Positions 8,804 to 17,251 of a DNA stretch of 54,430 nucleotides are shown piece by piece. Source of the DNA: Alphaproteobacteria bacterium (GTDB lineage Bacteria > Pseudomonadota > Alphaproteobacteria > Caulobacterales > Maricaulaceae); NCBI GenBank assembly GCA_016124205.1, contig WGOD01000007.1:1-54430 (forward strand), read 5' to 3'. The position numbers and the translations under genes were made by a program. The number at the start of each line of letters is the position of its first letter. The stretch's first letter is position 1. The notes under the pieces were generated by a model. The model worked only from the letters and a program-made list of their open reading frames with translations, was not told where the DNA came from and did not search any database.

Positions 8804-9472
8804 CTACTGACCGGTCGGGCGGCTGGTGCCGACGCCGGGCTGGATCACGTCCTGCAGATTGATTTCCCGCTCGCGGCGCATCGGCGAGGTCAGGTCGCGG
8901 CATTCCGGGCCGGCCTGTGCCGTATCGAGCGGACGCGGGAAGAAATCGGCGGCGGCCTCGACCGCGGCGGCGCGTTCGGCGTCGCTGGCATTGGCGGCGA
9001 TGGCGTCGCTCGTCGTCTGCGGCAGGCGGGTCAGGCCGAGGGCCTGATCGCGGTTGTTGGTGCGGTAGATCGCCGACCAGCGCGCGGCCTCGGCCGTGTG
9101 GCCCATGCGGTGATGGCGGATCGCCAGCTCGGCCTGGCTGGCGGCCCAGCCGGCATTGGCGGCGGTCTCCAGCGCCTCGAAACCCTCGGCGCGGAAGGCC
9201 TCGGCGTCGGACGGGCTGGTGCCGGGCGTGTCGGCGGTGTCGAGCGCGAGAACGCCCAGGCTGTGCCAGGCGACCTCATAACCGCGCCCAAAGGCCGCGG
9301 AACAGCGATAGGCCTGCATCGCCGTGGCAACATCGCCGTCGCGCTGGGCCCGTTCGCCGCGGGCATAGGCCATTTCGCCGCCCGTTCCGGCGCGCATGTA
9401 TTCCGGCCGTTGGCCTCCGGCACAGGCAGCGAGGGACAGGGACAGTGCCAGAAGCGGGACAATACGGATCAT
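8804..9472 (-). CDS. Putative outer-membrane lipoprotein with helical repeats
   Basis: A 222-residue lipoprotein precursor: MIRIVPLLALSLSLAAC carries a type II signal peptide with lipobox LAAC. The mature part is alanine-rich and helical (GERAQRDGDVATAMQAYRC, EAFRAEGFEALETAANAGW, ASQAELAIRHHRMGHTAEAARW), similar in style to Sel1/TPR repeats, so protein binding is plausible. The frame is open far upstream, but the ATG at 9472 with AAGG before it gives the sensible signal peptide. No neighbour suggests a specific role. Confidence 0.82.
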   Translation of the reverse strand: MIRIVPLLALSLSLAACAGGQRPEYMRAGTGGEMAYARGERAQRDGDVATAMQAYRCSAAFGRGYEVAWHSLGVLALDTADTPGTSPSDAEAFRAEGFEALETAANAGWAASQAELAIRHHRMGHTAEAARWSAIYRTNNRDQALGLTRLPQTTSDAIAANASDAERAAAVEAAADFFPRPLDTAQAGPECRDLTSPMRREREINLQDVIQPGVGTSRPTGQ

Positions 9473-9564
9473 CGGACAACCTTTGCGCCGGAACGGTTCG
9501 GCAGGAGTGTAACGCGGGTGAACGCGTCTGTCCGGCGGTGATTGCTGAAGTTTAAGGGAGATGT

Positions 9565-9613
9565 CTTCCTCGCCCTTCGAGGCTCGTTTCGCGAGCACCT
9601 CAGAATAAGGAAG
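9565..9613. repeat. REP-like palindromic repeat (CCTCG...CTTCGAGG family)
   Basis: CTTCCT (9565) and AGGAAG (9608) form the outer arms, with an inner GCTCG/CGAGC hairpin and the phrase CCTTCGAGG...CACCTCAG. The same phrase occurs in the tandem element at 12732-12846, so these are members of one dispersed family. It lies between the divergent lipoprotein gene and the decarboxylase gene and overlaps the latter's likely leader. The rest of 9473-9668 holds only start signals. Confidence 0.7.
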
Positions 9614-9668
9614 CATGAGGGCGACAATCGCGATCCGCGCAGTTATCCCTCCCATAAGGGAGACCTGC

Positions 9669-11084
9669 ATGAAACCGGAAGACTTCCGCGAGCACGCGAA
9701 CACCGTTTCCGACTGGATGGCGGAGTATCTGGAAACGATCGAGACGCGGCGCGTCCGCTCGGACGTGAGGCCCGGCGACATCCTGAAGCAATTGCCCGAG
9801 ACCTGTCCCGAGGTGGGCGAACCCTTCGAGACGATCTTCGGGGACTTTCAGGACATCATCCTGCCGGGCATGACGCACTGGCAGCACCCGCGTTTCTTCG
9901 CCTATTTCAACGCCAATGCCTCGCCGCCCTCGGTGCTGGCGGAGATGCTGACCGCCGCCATGGCCGCGCAATGCATGCTGTGGGAGACCTCGCCGTCGGC
10001 CGCCGAGCTGGAAGACCGGATGACGGTCTGGCTCAAGCACCTGCTCGGCCTGCCGGGCGGCTGGATGGGATCGATCCAGGATTCCGCCTCGACTGCGACG
10101 CTGTGCGCGATCGTCGCGGGCTGCGAACGCGCGACCGCCGGGCGGTTCTCGGATGAAGGACTGGCGGGCGGGCCGCGGCTCGCCGTCTACACGTCGAGCG
10201 AGGCCCATTCCTCGGTGGAAAAGGGCGCGCGCATCGCCGGGCTGGGCCGGGCGAATGTCCGCAAGATCGGCGTGGATTCCGATTTCGCGATGGACCCGCA
10301 GGCCCTGAAGGCCGCCATCGCGGCGGACCGGGAGGCGGGCCTCGTGCCGGCCTGCATCGTCGCCAGTTTCGGCGCGACGGGGCTCGGTTCCATCGATCCG
10401 CTGAAGCCCATCGCCGCGATTGCGCGGGAGGCGGGCATCCACCTGCATGTCGACGGGGCGTGGGCGGGCAGCGCGCTGATCCTGCCCGAGGTGCGGAAGC
10501 TGGCCGAAGGGCTCGAGCATGCCGACAGTTTCGTCTTCAACCCGCACAAATGGCTGTTCACCAATTTCGACTGTTCGGTCCTCTACCTGAAAGACCCGAA
10601 GACGCTGGCGCGCGCCCTGTCGCTGACCCCGGCCTATCTGGAATCGGTGCCGACGGGGGAAAGTCCTGACTTCCGCGACCTGACCGTTTCGCTCGGGCGG
10701 CGCTTCCGGGCGCTGAAGCTGTGGTTCGTCTTGCGCAGCTATGGCGCGGACGGGCTGCGCGAGAAAATCCGGGGCCATATCGCCTTCACCGAAAGGCTCG
10801 CCGGACTGATCAAGGCCGATCCGGATTTCGAACTGGTGTCGGGGCCGCGCCTCGCCCTGCTCGGTTTCCGCTTTCTGCCGAAGGGGGTGTCCGACCCGGC
10901 GGAGATCGACCGGGCGAATGAGGACCTCGTTGCGCGCATCAATGATGACGGGCGCACCTATCTGACGAAGACGCGCGCCAAGGGCCGCACGGCGATCCGC
11001 TTCGTCATCGGCCAGACGCAGACCGAATGGCGCCATGTCGAAGAGGGCTGGGCGGTGGTGCGGGAACTGGCGGGGGTGGGGTAA
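9669..11084 (+). CDS. Pyridoxal-dependent aromatic L-amino-acid decarboxylase family protein
   Basis: Group II PLP decarboxylase, 471 residues, expected to remove CO2 from an amino acid such as tryptophan, tyrosine, phenylalanine or DOPA. Motifs: QHPRFFAYF at the substrate end, HVDGAWAGS (the aspartate that binds the pyridine nitrogen) and FNPHKWLFTNFDCS, with the Schiff-base lysine at about 294. The ATG at 9669 follows GGGAGACC; an in-frame ATG at 9615 would add 18 residues encoded in the repeat, so I rejected it. Exact substrate cannot be assigned. A double hairpin follows. Confidence 0.92.
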   Translation: MKPEDFREHANTVSDWMAEYLETIETRRVRSDVRPGDILKQLPETCPEVGEPFETIFGDFQDIILPGMTHWQHPRFFAYFNANASPPSVLAEMLTAAMAAQCMLWETSPSAAELEDRMTVWLKHLLGLPGGWMGSIQDSASTATLCAIVAGCERATAGRFSDEGLAGGPRLAVYTSSEAHSSVEKGARIAGLGRANVRKIGVDSDFAMDPQALKAAIAADREAGLVPACIVASFGATGLGSIDPLKPIAAIAREAGIHLHVDGAWAGSALILPEVRKLAEGLEHADSFVFNPHKWLFTNFDCSVLYLKDPKTLARALSLTPAYLESVPTGESPDFRDLTVSLGRRFRALKLWFVLRSYGADGLREKIRGHIAFTERLAGLIKADPDFELVSGPRLALLGFRFLPKGVSDPAEIDRANEDLVARINDDGRTYLTKTRAKGRTAIRFVIGQTQTEWRHVEEGWAVVRELAGVG

Positions 11085-11085
11085 A

Positions 11086-11145
11086 CCCGGGGTTCCTGCG
11101 AAGGCAGGAACCCAGCTGGATCCCTGCCTTCGCAGGGATCCCGGG
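11086..11145. repeat. Tandem palindromic repeat pair (BIME-like)
   Basis: Two neighbouring hairpins: GGTTCCTGC/GCAGGAACC (11091-11112, loop GAAG) and GGATCCCTGC/GCAGGGATCC (11118-11141, loop CTTC), flanked on each side by CCCGGG. The two units are related in sequence and inverted, as in REP doublets of sphingomonads and caulobacters. The pair lies just behind the decarboxylase stop and could serve as a terminator for it. Confidence 0.85.
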
Positions 11146-11231
11146 AAAGCCGATCTCACCCGCGCATTTGACCTCGGACCCGCGTGGCGCGATATGAGCG
11201 CCAACAGTTCAGCCATCCATCGGAGAGCGGC

Positions 11232-12728
11232 ATGCGCGAGATTCACCACTTCATCGGCGGCAAGAGCGTCGCGGGGTCTACCGGGCGCTGGGGCGATGTC
11301 TACAACCCGTCGACCGGCGAGGTTCAGGCCCGCGTCCAGTTCGCCGACGCCGGCGAAGTCGGGCAGGCCGTCGCCAAGGCGGCCGAGGCGCAGCGCGAAT
11401 GGGCCGCGATGAACCCGCAGCGCCGCGCGCGTGTGTTGTTCAAGTTCAAGGACCTGGTCGAGGCGGAAATGGACTCGCTCGCCGAGCTGCTCTCCTCCGA
11501 GCATGGCAAGGTGATCGCCGACGCCAAGGGCGACGTGATCCGTGGCCTGGAAGTGATCGAGTTCGCCTGCGGCGTGCCGCACCTGATGAAGGGCGAATAT
11601 ACCGAGAGCGCCGGCACGGGCATCGACGTCTATTCCATGCGCCAGCCGCTCGGCGTCGTCGCCGGCATTTCGCCGTTCAACTTCCCGGCCATGATCCCGA
11701 TGTGGTTCATGGGCATGTCGATCGCGACCGGCAATGCGCTGGTCCTGAAGCCGTCGGAAAAGGACCCGTCGGTGCCGGTGCGCCTCGCCGAGCTTTGGAA
11801 GGAAGCGGGCCTGCCCGACGGCGTGATGCAGGTTGTCCACGGCGACAAGGAGGCGGTCGACGCCCTTCTCCACCATCCGGAAATCAAGGCGGTCAGCTTC
11901 GTCGGCTCGTCCGATATCGCCCACTATATCGCGCGCACCTGCACGGAGCAGGGCAAGCGCTTCCAGGCGATGGGCGGGGCGAAGAACCACGGCATCATCA
12001 TGCCCGATGCCGACATGGATCAGGTGGTGAAGGATATCGTCGGCGCCGCCTTCGGCTCGGCCGGCGAACGTTGCATGGCGCTGCCCGTCGCCGTCCCGGT
12101 CGGGAAGAAGACGGCGGACGAATTCGTCGAACGCATGATGGAAGCCGCGCAGGGCCTCAATCTCGGCGTTTCGACCGATCCCGACGCGCACTACGGCCCG
12201 GTGGTCTCCGCCGCGCACAAGAAGCGCATCGAGGAGTATATCCAGATGGGCGTCGACGAGGGCGCGGAACTGAAGCTCGACGGGCGCGGATTCACGCTGC
12301 AGGGCCACGAGAAGGGCTTCTTCATCGGCCCGACCATCTTCGACCATGTGAAGCCGGGCATGAAGTCCTACGAGGAAGAGATTTTCGGCCCCGTGCTTCA
12401 GGTCGTGCGCGCCAATGATCTCGAAGAGGCCGCCGCCCTGCCGAGCCAGCACCAGTATGGCAATGGCGTCGCCATCTTCACCCGCAACGGCCTCGCCGCA
12501 CGCGAGTTCGCCGCGAAGGTGAATGTCGGCATGGTCGGCATCAATGTGCCGATCCCGGTGCCGGTCGCCTACCACTCCTTCGGTAGCTGGAAGGCGAGCC
12601 TGTTCGGCGCCAACGCCGTGCACGGCATGGATGGCGTGCGCTTCTATACGCGCCTCAAGACGGTGACCCAGCGCTGGCCGAGCGGCGATATCGGCGATCA
12701 GGCCTTCGTCATCCCGACGATGCAGTAG
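11232..12728 (+). CDS. mmsA: CoA-acylating methylmalonate-semialdehyde dehydrogenase
   Basis: Aldehyde dehydrogenase converting methylmalonate semialdehyde plus CoA and NAD+ to propionyl-CoA in valine and myo-inositol breakdown. 498 residues, standard length. Signatures: FIGGKSVAGSTGRWGDVYNP at the start, GVVAGISPFNFPAMIPMWF, GGAKNHGIIMPDAD and the catalytic cysteine 281 in GSAGERCMALP. The lack of the usual general-base glutamate motif fits CoA-acylating members. ATG 11232 has GGAGAG upstream; a GTG at 11184 in frame is upstream of the conserved start and rejected. The thioesterase and Fe-ADH genes downstream may belong to branched-chain catabolism, but that is inference. Confidence 0.95.
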   Translation: MREIHHFIGGKSVAGSTGRWGDVYNPSTGEVQARVQFADAGEVGQAVAKAAEAQREWAAMNPQRRARVLFKFKDLVEAEMDSLAELLSSEHGKVIADAKGDVIRGLEVIEFACGVPHLMKGEYTESAGTGIDVYSMRQPLGVVAGISPFNFPAMIPMWFMGMSIATGNALVLKPSEKDPSVPVRLAELWKEAGLPDGVMQVVHGDKEAVDALLHHPEIKAVSFVGSSDIAHYIARTCTEQGKRFQAMGGAKNHGIIMPDADMDQVVKDIVGAAFGSAGERCMALPVAVPVGKKTADEFVERMMEAAQGLNLGVSTDPDAHYGPVVSAAHKKRIEEYIQMGVDEGAELKLDGRGFTLQGHEKGFFIGPTIFDHVKPGMKSYEEEIFGPVLQVVRANDLEEAAALPSQHQYGNGVAIFTRNGLAAREFAAKVNVGMVGINVPIPVPVAYHSFGSWKASLFGANAVHGMDGVRFYTRLKTVTQRWPSGDIGDQAFVIPTMQ

Positions 12729-12731
12729 GGG

Positions 12732-12846
12732 TTATCCCCTCGTCCTTCGAGACCGCCTTCGGCGGCACCTCAGGATGAGGGGATAGCTGAACCCTCATGC
12801 TGAGGTGCGACCCCGGACTGTGTCCGGGGGAGCCTCGAAGCACGAG
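12732..12846. repeat. Two tandem REP-like elements
   Basis: First unit 12732-12785: TATCCCCTC and GAGGGGATA arms with an inner GCC/GGC hairpin. Second unit about 12792-12846: CCTC...GAGG outer arms, with an inner perfect CCCCGGAC/GTCCGGGG stem around TGT. Both contain the CCTTCGAG or CCTCGAAG and CCTCA phrases seen at 9565-9613. They fill most of the gap between mmsA and the Fe-ADH gene and may stop mmsA transcription. Confidence 0.8.
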
Positions 12847-12897
12847 GAACGCCATACCCTCTTTTCCTTTCCCCTCGCCCGCACTAGCGTTCCGGGC

Positions 12898-14037
12898 ATG
12901 TCCGCTTTCGAATTCCGCACCGTCCCGCACATCGTCTTCGGTGAAGGGACCAGCCGGCAGCTGGCCGAAAAGGCCGCCCCGGTCCTGAAATCCGCGCGCC
13001 GCCTCTTCGTCGTCACCGACAAGGGGGTACGCGCTGCCGGCCTGATCGACCCGACGCTCGCCGCGCTCGAGGCCGCCGGCTTCACGCTCGAAACCTATGA
13101 CGACGTGGTCGCCGATCCGCCCGAAGCCATGGTGCTCGAGGCCTCGGCACGCGCGAAGGCGTTCGGCGCGGAGGCGGTGCTGGGCTTTGGCGGCGGCAGT
13201 CCGATGGACACGGCCAAGATCGTCGCGCTGCTGGCCGCCGGGGATCAGCCCCTGTCGGAAATGTACGGCGTCGACCAGGTGCGGGTGACCGGCCTGCCGC
13301 TGATCCTGGTGCCGACCACGGCCGGGACGGGCAGCGAGGTGACGAGCGTCGCCGTGATCACGACAGGCGAGACCTCGAAGCGTGGAATCGCGTCGGGCGC
13401 GCTTTACTGCCAGATGGCGCTGCTCGATCCGGAACTGACGCGCGGCCTGCCGAAGCATGCGACCGCGGCGACCGGCATCGATGCCATGGTCCACGCGATC
13501 GAGGCGTATACGAACAAGCGCTCCAAGAACCCGGTTTCGGACGCGCTGGCGCTGACGGCGATGAAGCTGCTTCAAGGGGCGATCGAGCGCGCCTGCGCCG
13601 ATGGCAACGACATGGCGGCGCGCGGCGACATGCTGCTGGGTGCGATGCTGGCCGGGCAGGCCTTCTCCAACTCGCCGGTCGGCGGCGTGCATGCGATGGC
13701 CTACCCCTTGGGCGGGATTTTCCACGTGCCGCACGGCCTGTCGAACTCGGTCGTGCTGCCGCCCGTCCTCCGCTTCAACGCGCCGGCGGCGGAAGCTCAG
13801 TATTCGGAGATTGCCGGTCATATCGGCCTCAGACCATCCTCCGCCGCACTGATCGACGAGATGGAGCGGATCGCCGAGGCGGTCGGGATCGAGCGACGAT
13901 TGAGCCAGCTCGGCATCAGCCACAACGATGTGCCGCGCATGGCCGAGGACGTCGCGGCGAATGACCGCCTGCTCCCGAACAATCCGCGCGAAATGGGCTA
14001 TGACGACATCGTCGCGATGTATGAGGAAATCCTGTGA
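12898..14037 (+). CDS. Iron-containing alcohol dehydrogenase
   Basis: Group III (Fe-dependent) NAD(P) alcohol dehydrogenase, 379 residues. The nucleotide-binding GFGGGSPMDTAK and TTAGTGSEVTSVAV blocks are present. The metal site is visible in GIDAMVHAIEAYTNK and in GGVHAMAYPLGGIFHVPHGLSNSV, which supply the histidine ligands. The substrate alcohol is unknown. I use the ATG at 12898; the in-frame sequence before it lies in the repeat. The stop overlaps the thioesterase GTG (GTGA), so it starts a translationally coupled series running to the TfoX-like gene. Confidence 0.93.
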   Translation: MSAFEFRTVPHIVFGEGTSRQLAEKAAPVLKSARRLFVVTDKGVRAAGLIDPTLAALEAAGFTLETYDDVVADPPEAMVLEASARAKAFGAEAVLGFGGGSPMDTAKIVALLAAGDQPLSEMYGVDQVRVTGLPLILVPTTAGTGSEVTSVAVITTGETSKRGIASGALYCQMALLDPELTRGLPKHATAATGIDAMVHAIEAYTNKRSKNPVSDALALTAMKLLQGAIERACADGNDMAARGDMLLGAMLAGQAFSNSPVGGVHAMAYPLGGIFHVPHGLSNSVVLPPVLRFNAPAAEAQYSEIAGHIGLRPSSAALIDEMERIAEAVGIERRLSQLGISHNDVPRMAEDVAANDRLLPNNPREMGYDDIVAMYEEIL

Positions 14038-14465
14038 GCGGACCGCAGCGCACGCGCGGCGATTACCGCTGGTGGGACCGGATCGCGACCCGCTGGAACG
14101 ACAATGACGTTTACGGACACATGAACAATGTCGTCCATTACGCGCTCTTCGATACGGCGGTGAACCGCTACCTGATCACCGAGGCCGGGCTCGACATCCA
14201 TGGCGGCGCGGTGATCGGCCTCGTCGTGGAGACGGGCTGTCAGTATTTCGCCGCGTTGGCCTATCCGGAGATCGTCGAGGCCGGGGTGCGGGTCGCGCGG
14301 ATCGGCACTTCCTCGGTGACCTACGAGATCGGGCTCTATGCCGAAGGATCGGACAGCGCGGCGGCCGAGGGCCGCTTCACCCATGTCTATGTCGATCGTG
14401 AGACCCGCCGGCCCGTCCCGCTGCCGCCGGAGATGCGCGCGGGGCTGGAACGCATTTCAGCGTGA
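14034..14465 (+). CDS. Hotdog-fold acyl-CoA thioesterase (4HBT type)
   Basis: A 143-residue single-hotdog thioesterase, hydrolysing an acyl-CoA. TRWNDNDVYGHMNNVVHYALFD is the 4-hydroxybenzoyl-CoA-thioesterase signature with the catalytic aspartate in WNDNDVYGH. The start is GTG, overlapping the upstream TGA as GTGA, so it is coupled to the Fe-ADH gene. Substrate unknown. A second, different hotdog thioesterase lies at 32771. Confidence 0.9.
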   Translation: MSGPQRTRGDYRWWDRIATRWNDNDVYGHMNNVVHYALFDTAVNRYLITEAGLDIHGGAVIGLVVETGCQYFAALAYPEIVEAGVRVARIGTSSVTYEIGLYAEGSDSAAAEGRFTHVYVDRETRRPVPLPPEMRAGLERISA

Positions 14466-14501
14466 CTTGCTTCCCGCGCACACCGCTGGCATGACGCGGA
14501 C

Positions 14502-14609
14502 ATGCGCGAGATTCAACGCCCCGCCTTCCTGATTGCCGCCGTCGTGATCACGCTGGTCCTGACCGGCGCGGCGCTGGCCCTGGTCATGATGCCGGGCCTC
14601 ACCGGGTGA
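14502..14609 (+). CDS. 35-residue single-span membrane peptide
   Basis: A short frame encoding a 35-residue peptide: a basic-polar start (MREIQRP), then one hydrophobic span of about 22 residues (FLIAAVVITLVLTGAALALVMM) and a short GLTG tail. Its TGA overlaps the GTG of zapE as GTGA, the same coupling used elsewhere in this run of genes, which supports translation. No strong Shine-Dalgarno is seen before its ATG, so initiation may depend on readthrough from the thioesterase gene 37 bases upstream. Unknown function; chance cannot be excluded for such a short frame. Confidence 0.55.
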   Translation: MREIQRPAFLIAAVVITLVLTGAALALVMMPGLTG

Positions 14610-15742
14610 CGACACCGATCGATCGCTGGCAGGCCCGCGTCGAGGCCGGAGCGCTCGCCCATGATGCCGGGCAGGAAGACGCGGCGAAGGCGCTGACCGC
14701 GCTGCACGACCGCCTCGCGAGCTGGCGGCCCGAAGGCGGGTTGTTCCGCAAGGCCGAACCGGCGCCGAAGGGGCTCTATCTCTGGGGCGGGGTCGGGCGC
14801 GGCAAGTCCATGCTGATGGATCTGTTCTGCGCCCACGCGCCGGTCAGCCCGAAGCGCCGGGTCCATTTCCACGAATTCATGCAGGACGTGCACGCCCGCA
14901 TCGGGGCGTGGCGCAAGCTGGACGCCTCCGAGCGGCGCAAGCGGCCCGAACACGTCCGCGGGGCGGGCGACGATCCGATCCCGCCGGTCGCCAAGGCGAT
15001 CGCGGACACCGCTCGGCTTCTGTGCTTCGACGAGTTTCAGGTCACCGATATTGCCGATGCCATGATCCTGGGCCGGTTGTTCGAACAGCTGTTCGCGCGC
15101 GGCATCGTGGTCGTTGCGACCTCGAACCGCGAACCGGACGATCTTTATACGAATGGTCTCAACCGCCAGCTCTTCCTGCCTTTCATCGCCATGCTGAAGG
15201 ATCGGCTGCAGGTGCTGGAGATCGATGGCGGCGCGGACCATCGATTGCGCCAGCTGACCGCCGCGCCGGTCTATTACTCACCGCCCAACCCGACCGCGAT
15301 GGATGCGGCCTGGGACAGGCTGACTTCCGGCGCGGAGCCGCAATCGTGCACGCTGACGGTCCAGGGCCGTGCCGTGCCGGTGCCGCGCGAGGCGGCGGGC
15401 GTGGCGCGCTTCACCTTCCCGGAATTGTGCGCCCGGCCGCTTGGCGCGGCGGACTATCTCGCCATCGCGGCCCGGTTCCACACCGTGCTGATTGACGACG
15501 TGCCGCAGCTCTCGCCTGACAAAAGGAACGAAGCGAAGCGTTTCGTCACATTGATCGACGCGCTCTACGAGGCGAAAACCAAGCTGGTGATGAGCGCGGC
15601 GGCGGAGCCGGACGCGCTCTATCCCGCGGGCGACGGGGCGTTCGAGTTCGAACGCACGAGTTCGCGCCTGATCGAGATGCGGTCGGAGGATTATCTGGCC
15701 GCCGCCCACGAGGCGAAACTGGAAGCGGAGGCAGACAGCTGA
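14606..15742 (+). CDS. zapE: ZapE/AFG1-type cell-division ATPase
   Basis: AAA-type ATPase of the ZapE/AFG1 family; in E. coli ZapE acts at the constricting Z-ring, and mitochondrial AFG1 handles membrane-protein quality. 378 residues. Walker A is GLYLWGGVGRGKSMLMD; Walker B is LLCFDEFQVTDIADAMIL; sensor region VATSNREPDDLYTNGLNR. The C-terminal FERTSSRLIEM is family-typical. It begins at GTG, overlapping the stop of the 35-residue peptide, and its TGA overlaps the O-methyltransferase ATG by one base. Confidence 0.94.
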   Translation: MTTPIDRWQARVEAGALAHDAGQEDAAKALTALHDRLASWRPEGGLFRKAEPAPKGLYLWGGVGRGKSMLMDLFCAHAPVSPKRRVHFHEFMQDVHARIGAWRKLDASERRKRPEHVRGAGDDPIPPVAKAIADTARLLCFDEFQVTDIADAMILGRLFEQLFARGIVVVATSNREPDDLYTNGLNRQLFLPFIAMLKDRLQVLEIDGGADHRLRQLTAAPVYYSPPNPTAMDAAWDRLTSGAEPQSCTLTVQGRAVPVPREAAGVARFTFPELCARPLGAADYLAIAARFHTVLIDDVPQLSPDKRNEAKRFVTLIDALYEAKTKLVMSAAAEPDALYPAGDGAFEFERTSSRLIEMRSEDYLAAAHEAKLEAEADS

Positions 15743-16413
15743 TGTCGCGATCCATCGGACTGAACGAGACGCTCACCGAATATCTGCGGGCCATGAACCC
15801 GGACGAGCCTGCGGCGCTGCGGCGCTGCCGCGAGGAGACGGCGACGCGCGGCGATGCGCGCATGCAGATCAGCCCGGAGCAGGGGGCGTTCATGGCTTTC
15901 CTCGCCGGGCTGACGGGCGCGAAAATCGCGGTCGAGGTCGGTGTCTTCACCGGCTATTCCGCGATGGCCGTCGCCAAGGCGATGAAAGGCAAGTTTGGTG
16001 AACAGGCGCGGCTCTATGCGCTCGAGAAGGACCATGACCTGATCGCGCTGGCGGAAAAATACTGGGCCGACGGCGATGTTGATGACGTGATCCAGCCGAT
16101 CATCGGCGATGCCCGGAAGACGCTGGCCGAACTGGCTGCCGAAGGGCTGGCGGAAAGCGTCGACTTCATGTTCGTCGACGCCGACAAGACCGGCTATGGC
16201 GACTACTACGCCGCGGCGCTGACCCTGCTGCGGCCCGGCGGGATCATCCTGTTCGACAACGTCCTGTGGGGCGGCAGCGTGGCCGACCCGGCCAAGAATG
16301 ACGCCGACACCGAGGCGCTGCGGGCGCTGGCCAAACGCGTGCGTGACGACGACCGGGTCGATCAGGTGTTCACGGCGATCGGCGACGGCCTTCTCATCGC
16401 GATGAAGCGATAA
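15742..16413 (+). CDS. Class I SAM-dependent O-methyltransferase
   Basis: Methyltransferase of the caffeoyl-CoA/catechol OMT family (223 residues). AVEVGVFTGYSAMAVAKAM is the SAM-binding motif I, FMFVDADKTGYGDYY gives the metal-binding aspartates, and GGIILFDNVLWGGSVAD is the conserved late motif. The natural acceptor, a catechol-like hydroxyl, is unknown. The ATG shares one base with the zapE stop. Confidence 0.93.
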   Translation: MSRSIGLNETLTEYLRAMNPDEPAALRRCREETATRGDARMQISPEQGAFMAFLAGLTGAKIAVEVGVFTGYSAMAVAKAMKGKFGEQARLYALEKDHDLIALAEKYWADGDVDDVIQPIIGDARKTLAELAAEGLAESVDFMFVDADKTGYGDYYAAALTLLRPGGIILFDNVLWGGSVADPAKNDADTEALRALAKRVRDDDRVDQVFTAIGDGLLIAMKR

Positions 16414-16418
16414 TTCCC

Positions 16419-16889
16419 ATGCGCCCGGCACTGGTCCTCGGCTTCGTCGCGCTGATGTTCACCGCGATCCCGTGGATCGTGGCCTCGACCTTCTGGCATT
16501 TCGGCGATCCGCCGGCCCGGACCCAGTTCGCGCCGCGCGCCGATGCGGTGGTCGCGCGGATCGAAACCGAGGCGGTTGGCACCAGCCCCTTCGTAAATGT
16601 GCTGGTCTGGATGGAGCCGGTGGAGGAAGGCGCGTTCGCGCCGGGACGGCGGCTGATCGCCGATGATCTCGCCTCCCGCCTGCCGCGCGAGGTCGAGGCC
16701 GTCGAGGCGGACTATGCTCCGGGCACCGAAATGCAGGTCCGGGTGACGGACGACGCGCTCTATCTCGGGCCGATGGGATTCTTCGACTATGCGGCGTGGT
16801 GCGTCACGCTGTTCTGCCTGTTTGTCGGGGGCGCCGGTCTGTTCGGCGTCTTTGTTTCCTTCCGCATGGTGCTGGAGGGACGGGGATGA
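16419..16889 (+). CDS. Membrane protein of unknown function with two spans
   Basis: A 156-residue protein with an N-terminal membrane segment (about 4-25), a periplasmic or extracytoplasmic domain of about 90 residues and a second membrane segment (about 127-150, YAAWCVTLFCLFVGGAGLFGVFVSF). This layout resembles small DUF3592-type proteins but I would not assign that with certainty. It starts 5 bases after the OMT stop and its TGA overlaps the next ATG as ATGA, so it is part of the coupled series. Confidence 0.8.
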   Translation: MRPALVLGFVALMFTAIPWIVASTFWHFGDPPARTQFAPRADAVVARIETEAVGTSPFVNVLVWMEPVEEGAFAPGRRLIADDLASRLPREVEAVEADYAPGTEMQVRVTDDALYLGPMGFFDYAAWCVTLFCLFVGGAGLFGVFVSFRMVLEGRG

Positions 16890-17251
16890 GCCTCAGCCCT
16901 GACTATCAGGATTTCCTGAGCGAGCTGTTCGAGCCGATGGGCGGGGTGCGTTTCCGCAAGATGTTCGGCGGGGCGGGCGTGTTTCATCAGGGCCTGAATT
17001 TCGCGATCGTCGCCGACGACACGCTCTATTTCAAAGCCGACGAAACCACCTTCGCGGAGTTCGACGCGGAAGGTTGCGGCCCCTTCGTCTATTCCACCGA
17101 TCCCTACAAGGCGATGACCGGCTACCGGATGGCGCCGGAGCGGCTTTATGATGAGCCGGACGAATTCACGGTATGGGCGCGCAAGGCCTTTGCCGTGGCG
17201 ATGCGCGCCGACCTGAAGAAACCTCCGGAGAAACGGAGGTTTACTGGCTAG
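16886..17251 (+). CDS. TfoX/Sxy N-terminal domain protein
   Basis: A 121-residue protein consisting of a TfoX_N domain only: FEPMGGVRFRKMFGGAGVFHQGLNFAIVADDTLYFKAD is characteristic. In gamma-proteobacteria the full TfoX/Sxy regulates competence, but single-domain relatives are widespread and their role is unclear. The ATG overlaps the upstream stop (ATGA). Its own stop overlaps the stop of the convergent DUF6265 gene within the palindrome CTAG. It closes the run that starts at the Fe-ADH gene. Confidence 0.9.
   Translation: MSLSPDYQDFLSELFEPMGGVRFRKMFGGAGVFHQGLNFAIVADDTLYFKADETTFAEFDAEGCGPFVYSTDPYKAMTGYRMAPERLYDEPDEFTVWARKAFAVAMRADLKKPPEKRRFTG

Noticed and set aside
9507..9540. TGTAACG near the lipoprotein gene as a third SigF promoter
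   Set aside because: No CGAA at the 16-base spacing and it points toward the decarboxylase across a repeat; not supported.
9600..12623. Very long open frame (about 1000 codons) on the minus strand
   Set aside because: It lies antisense to the decarboxylase and mmsA genes and arises from GC-rich codon bias; product is His/Arg/Asp-rich without any motif.
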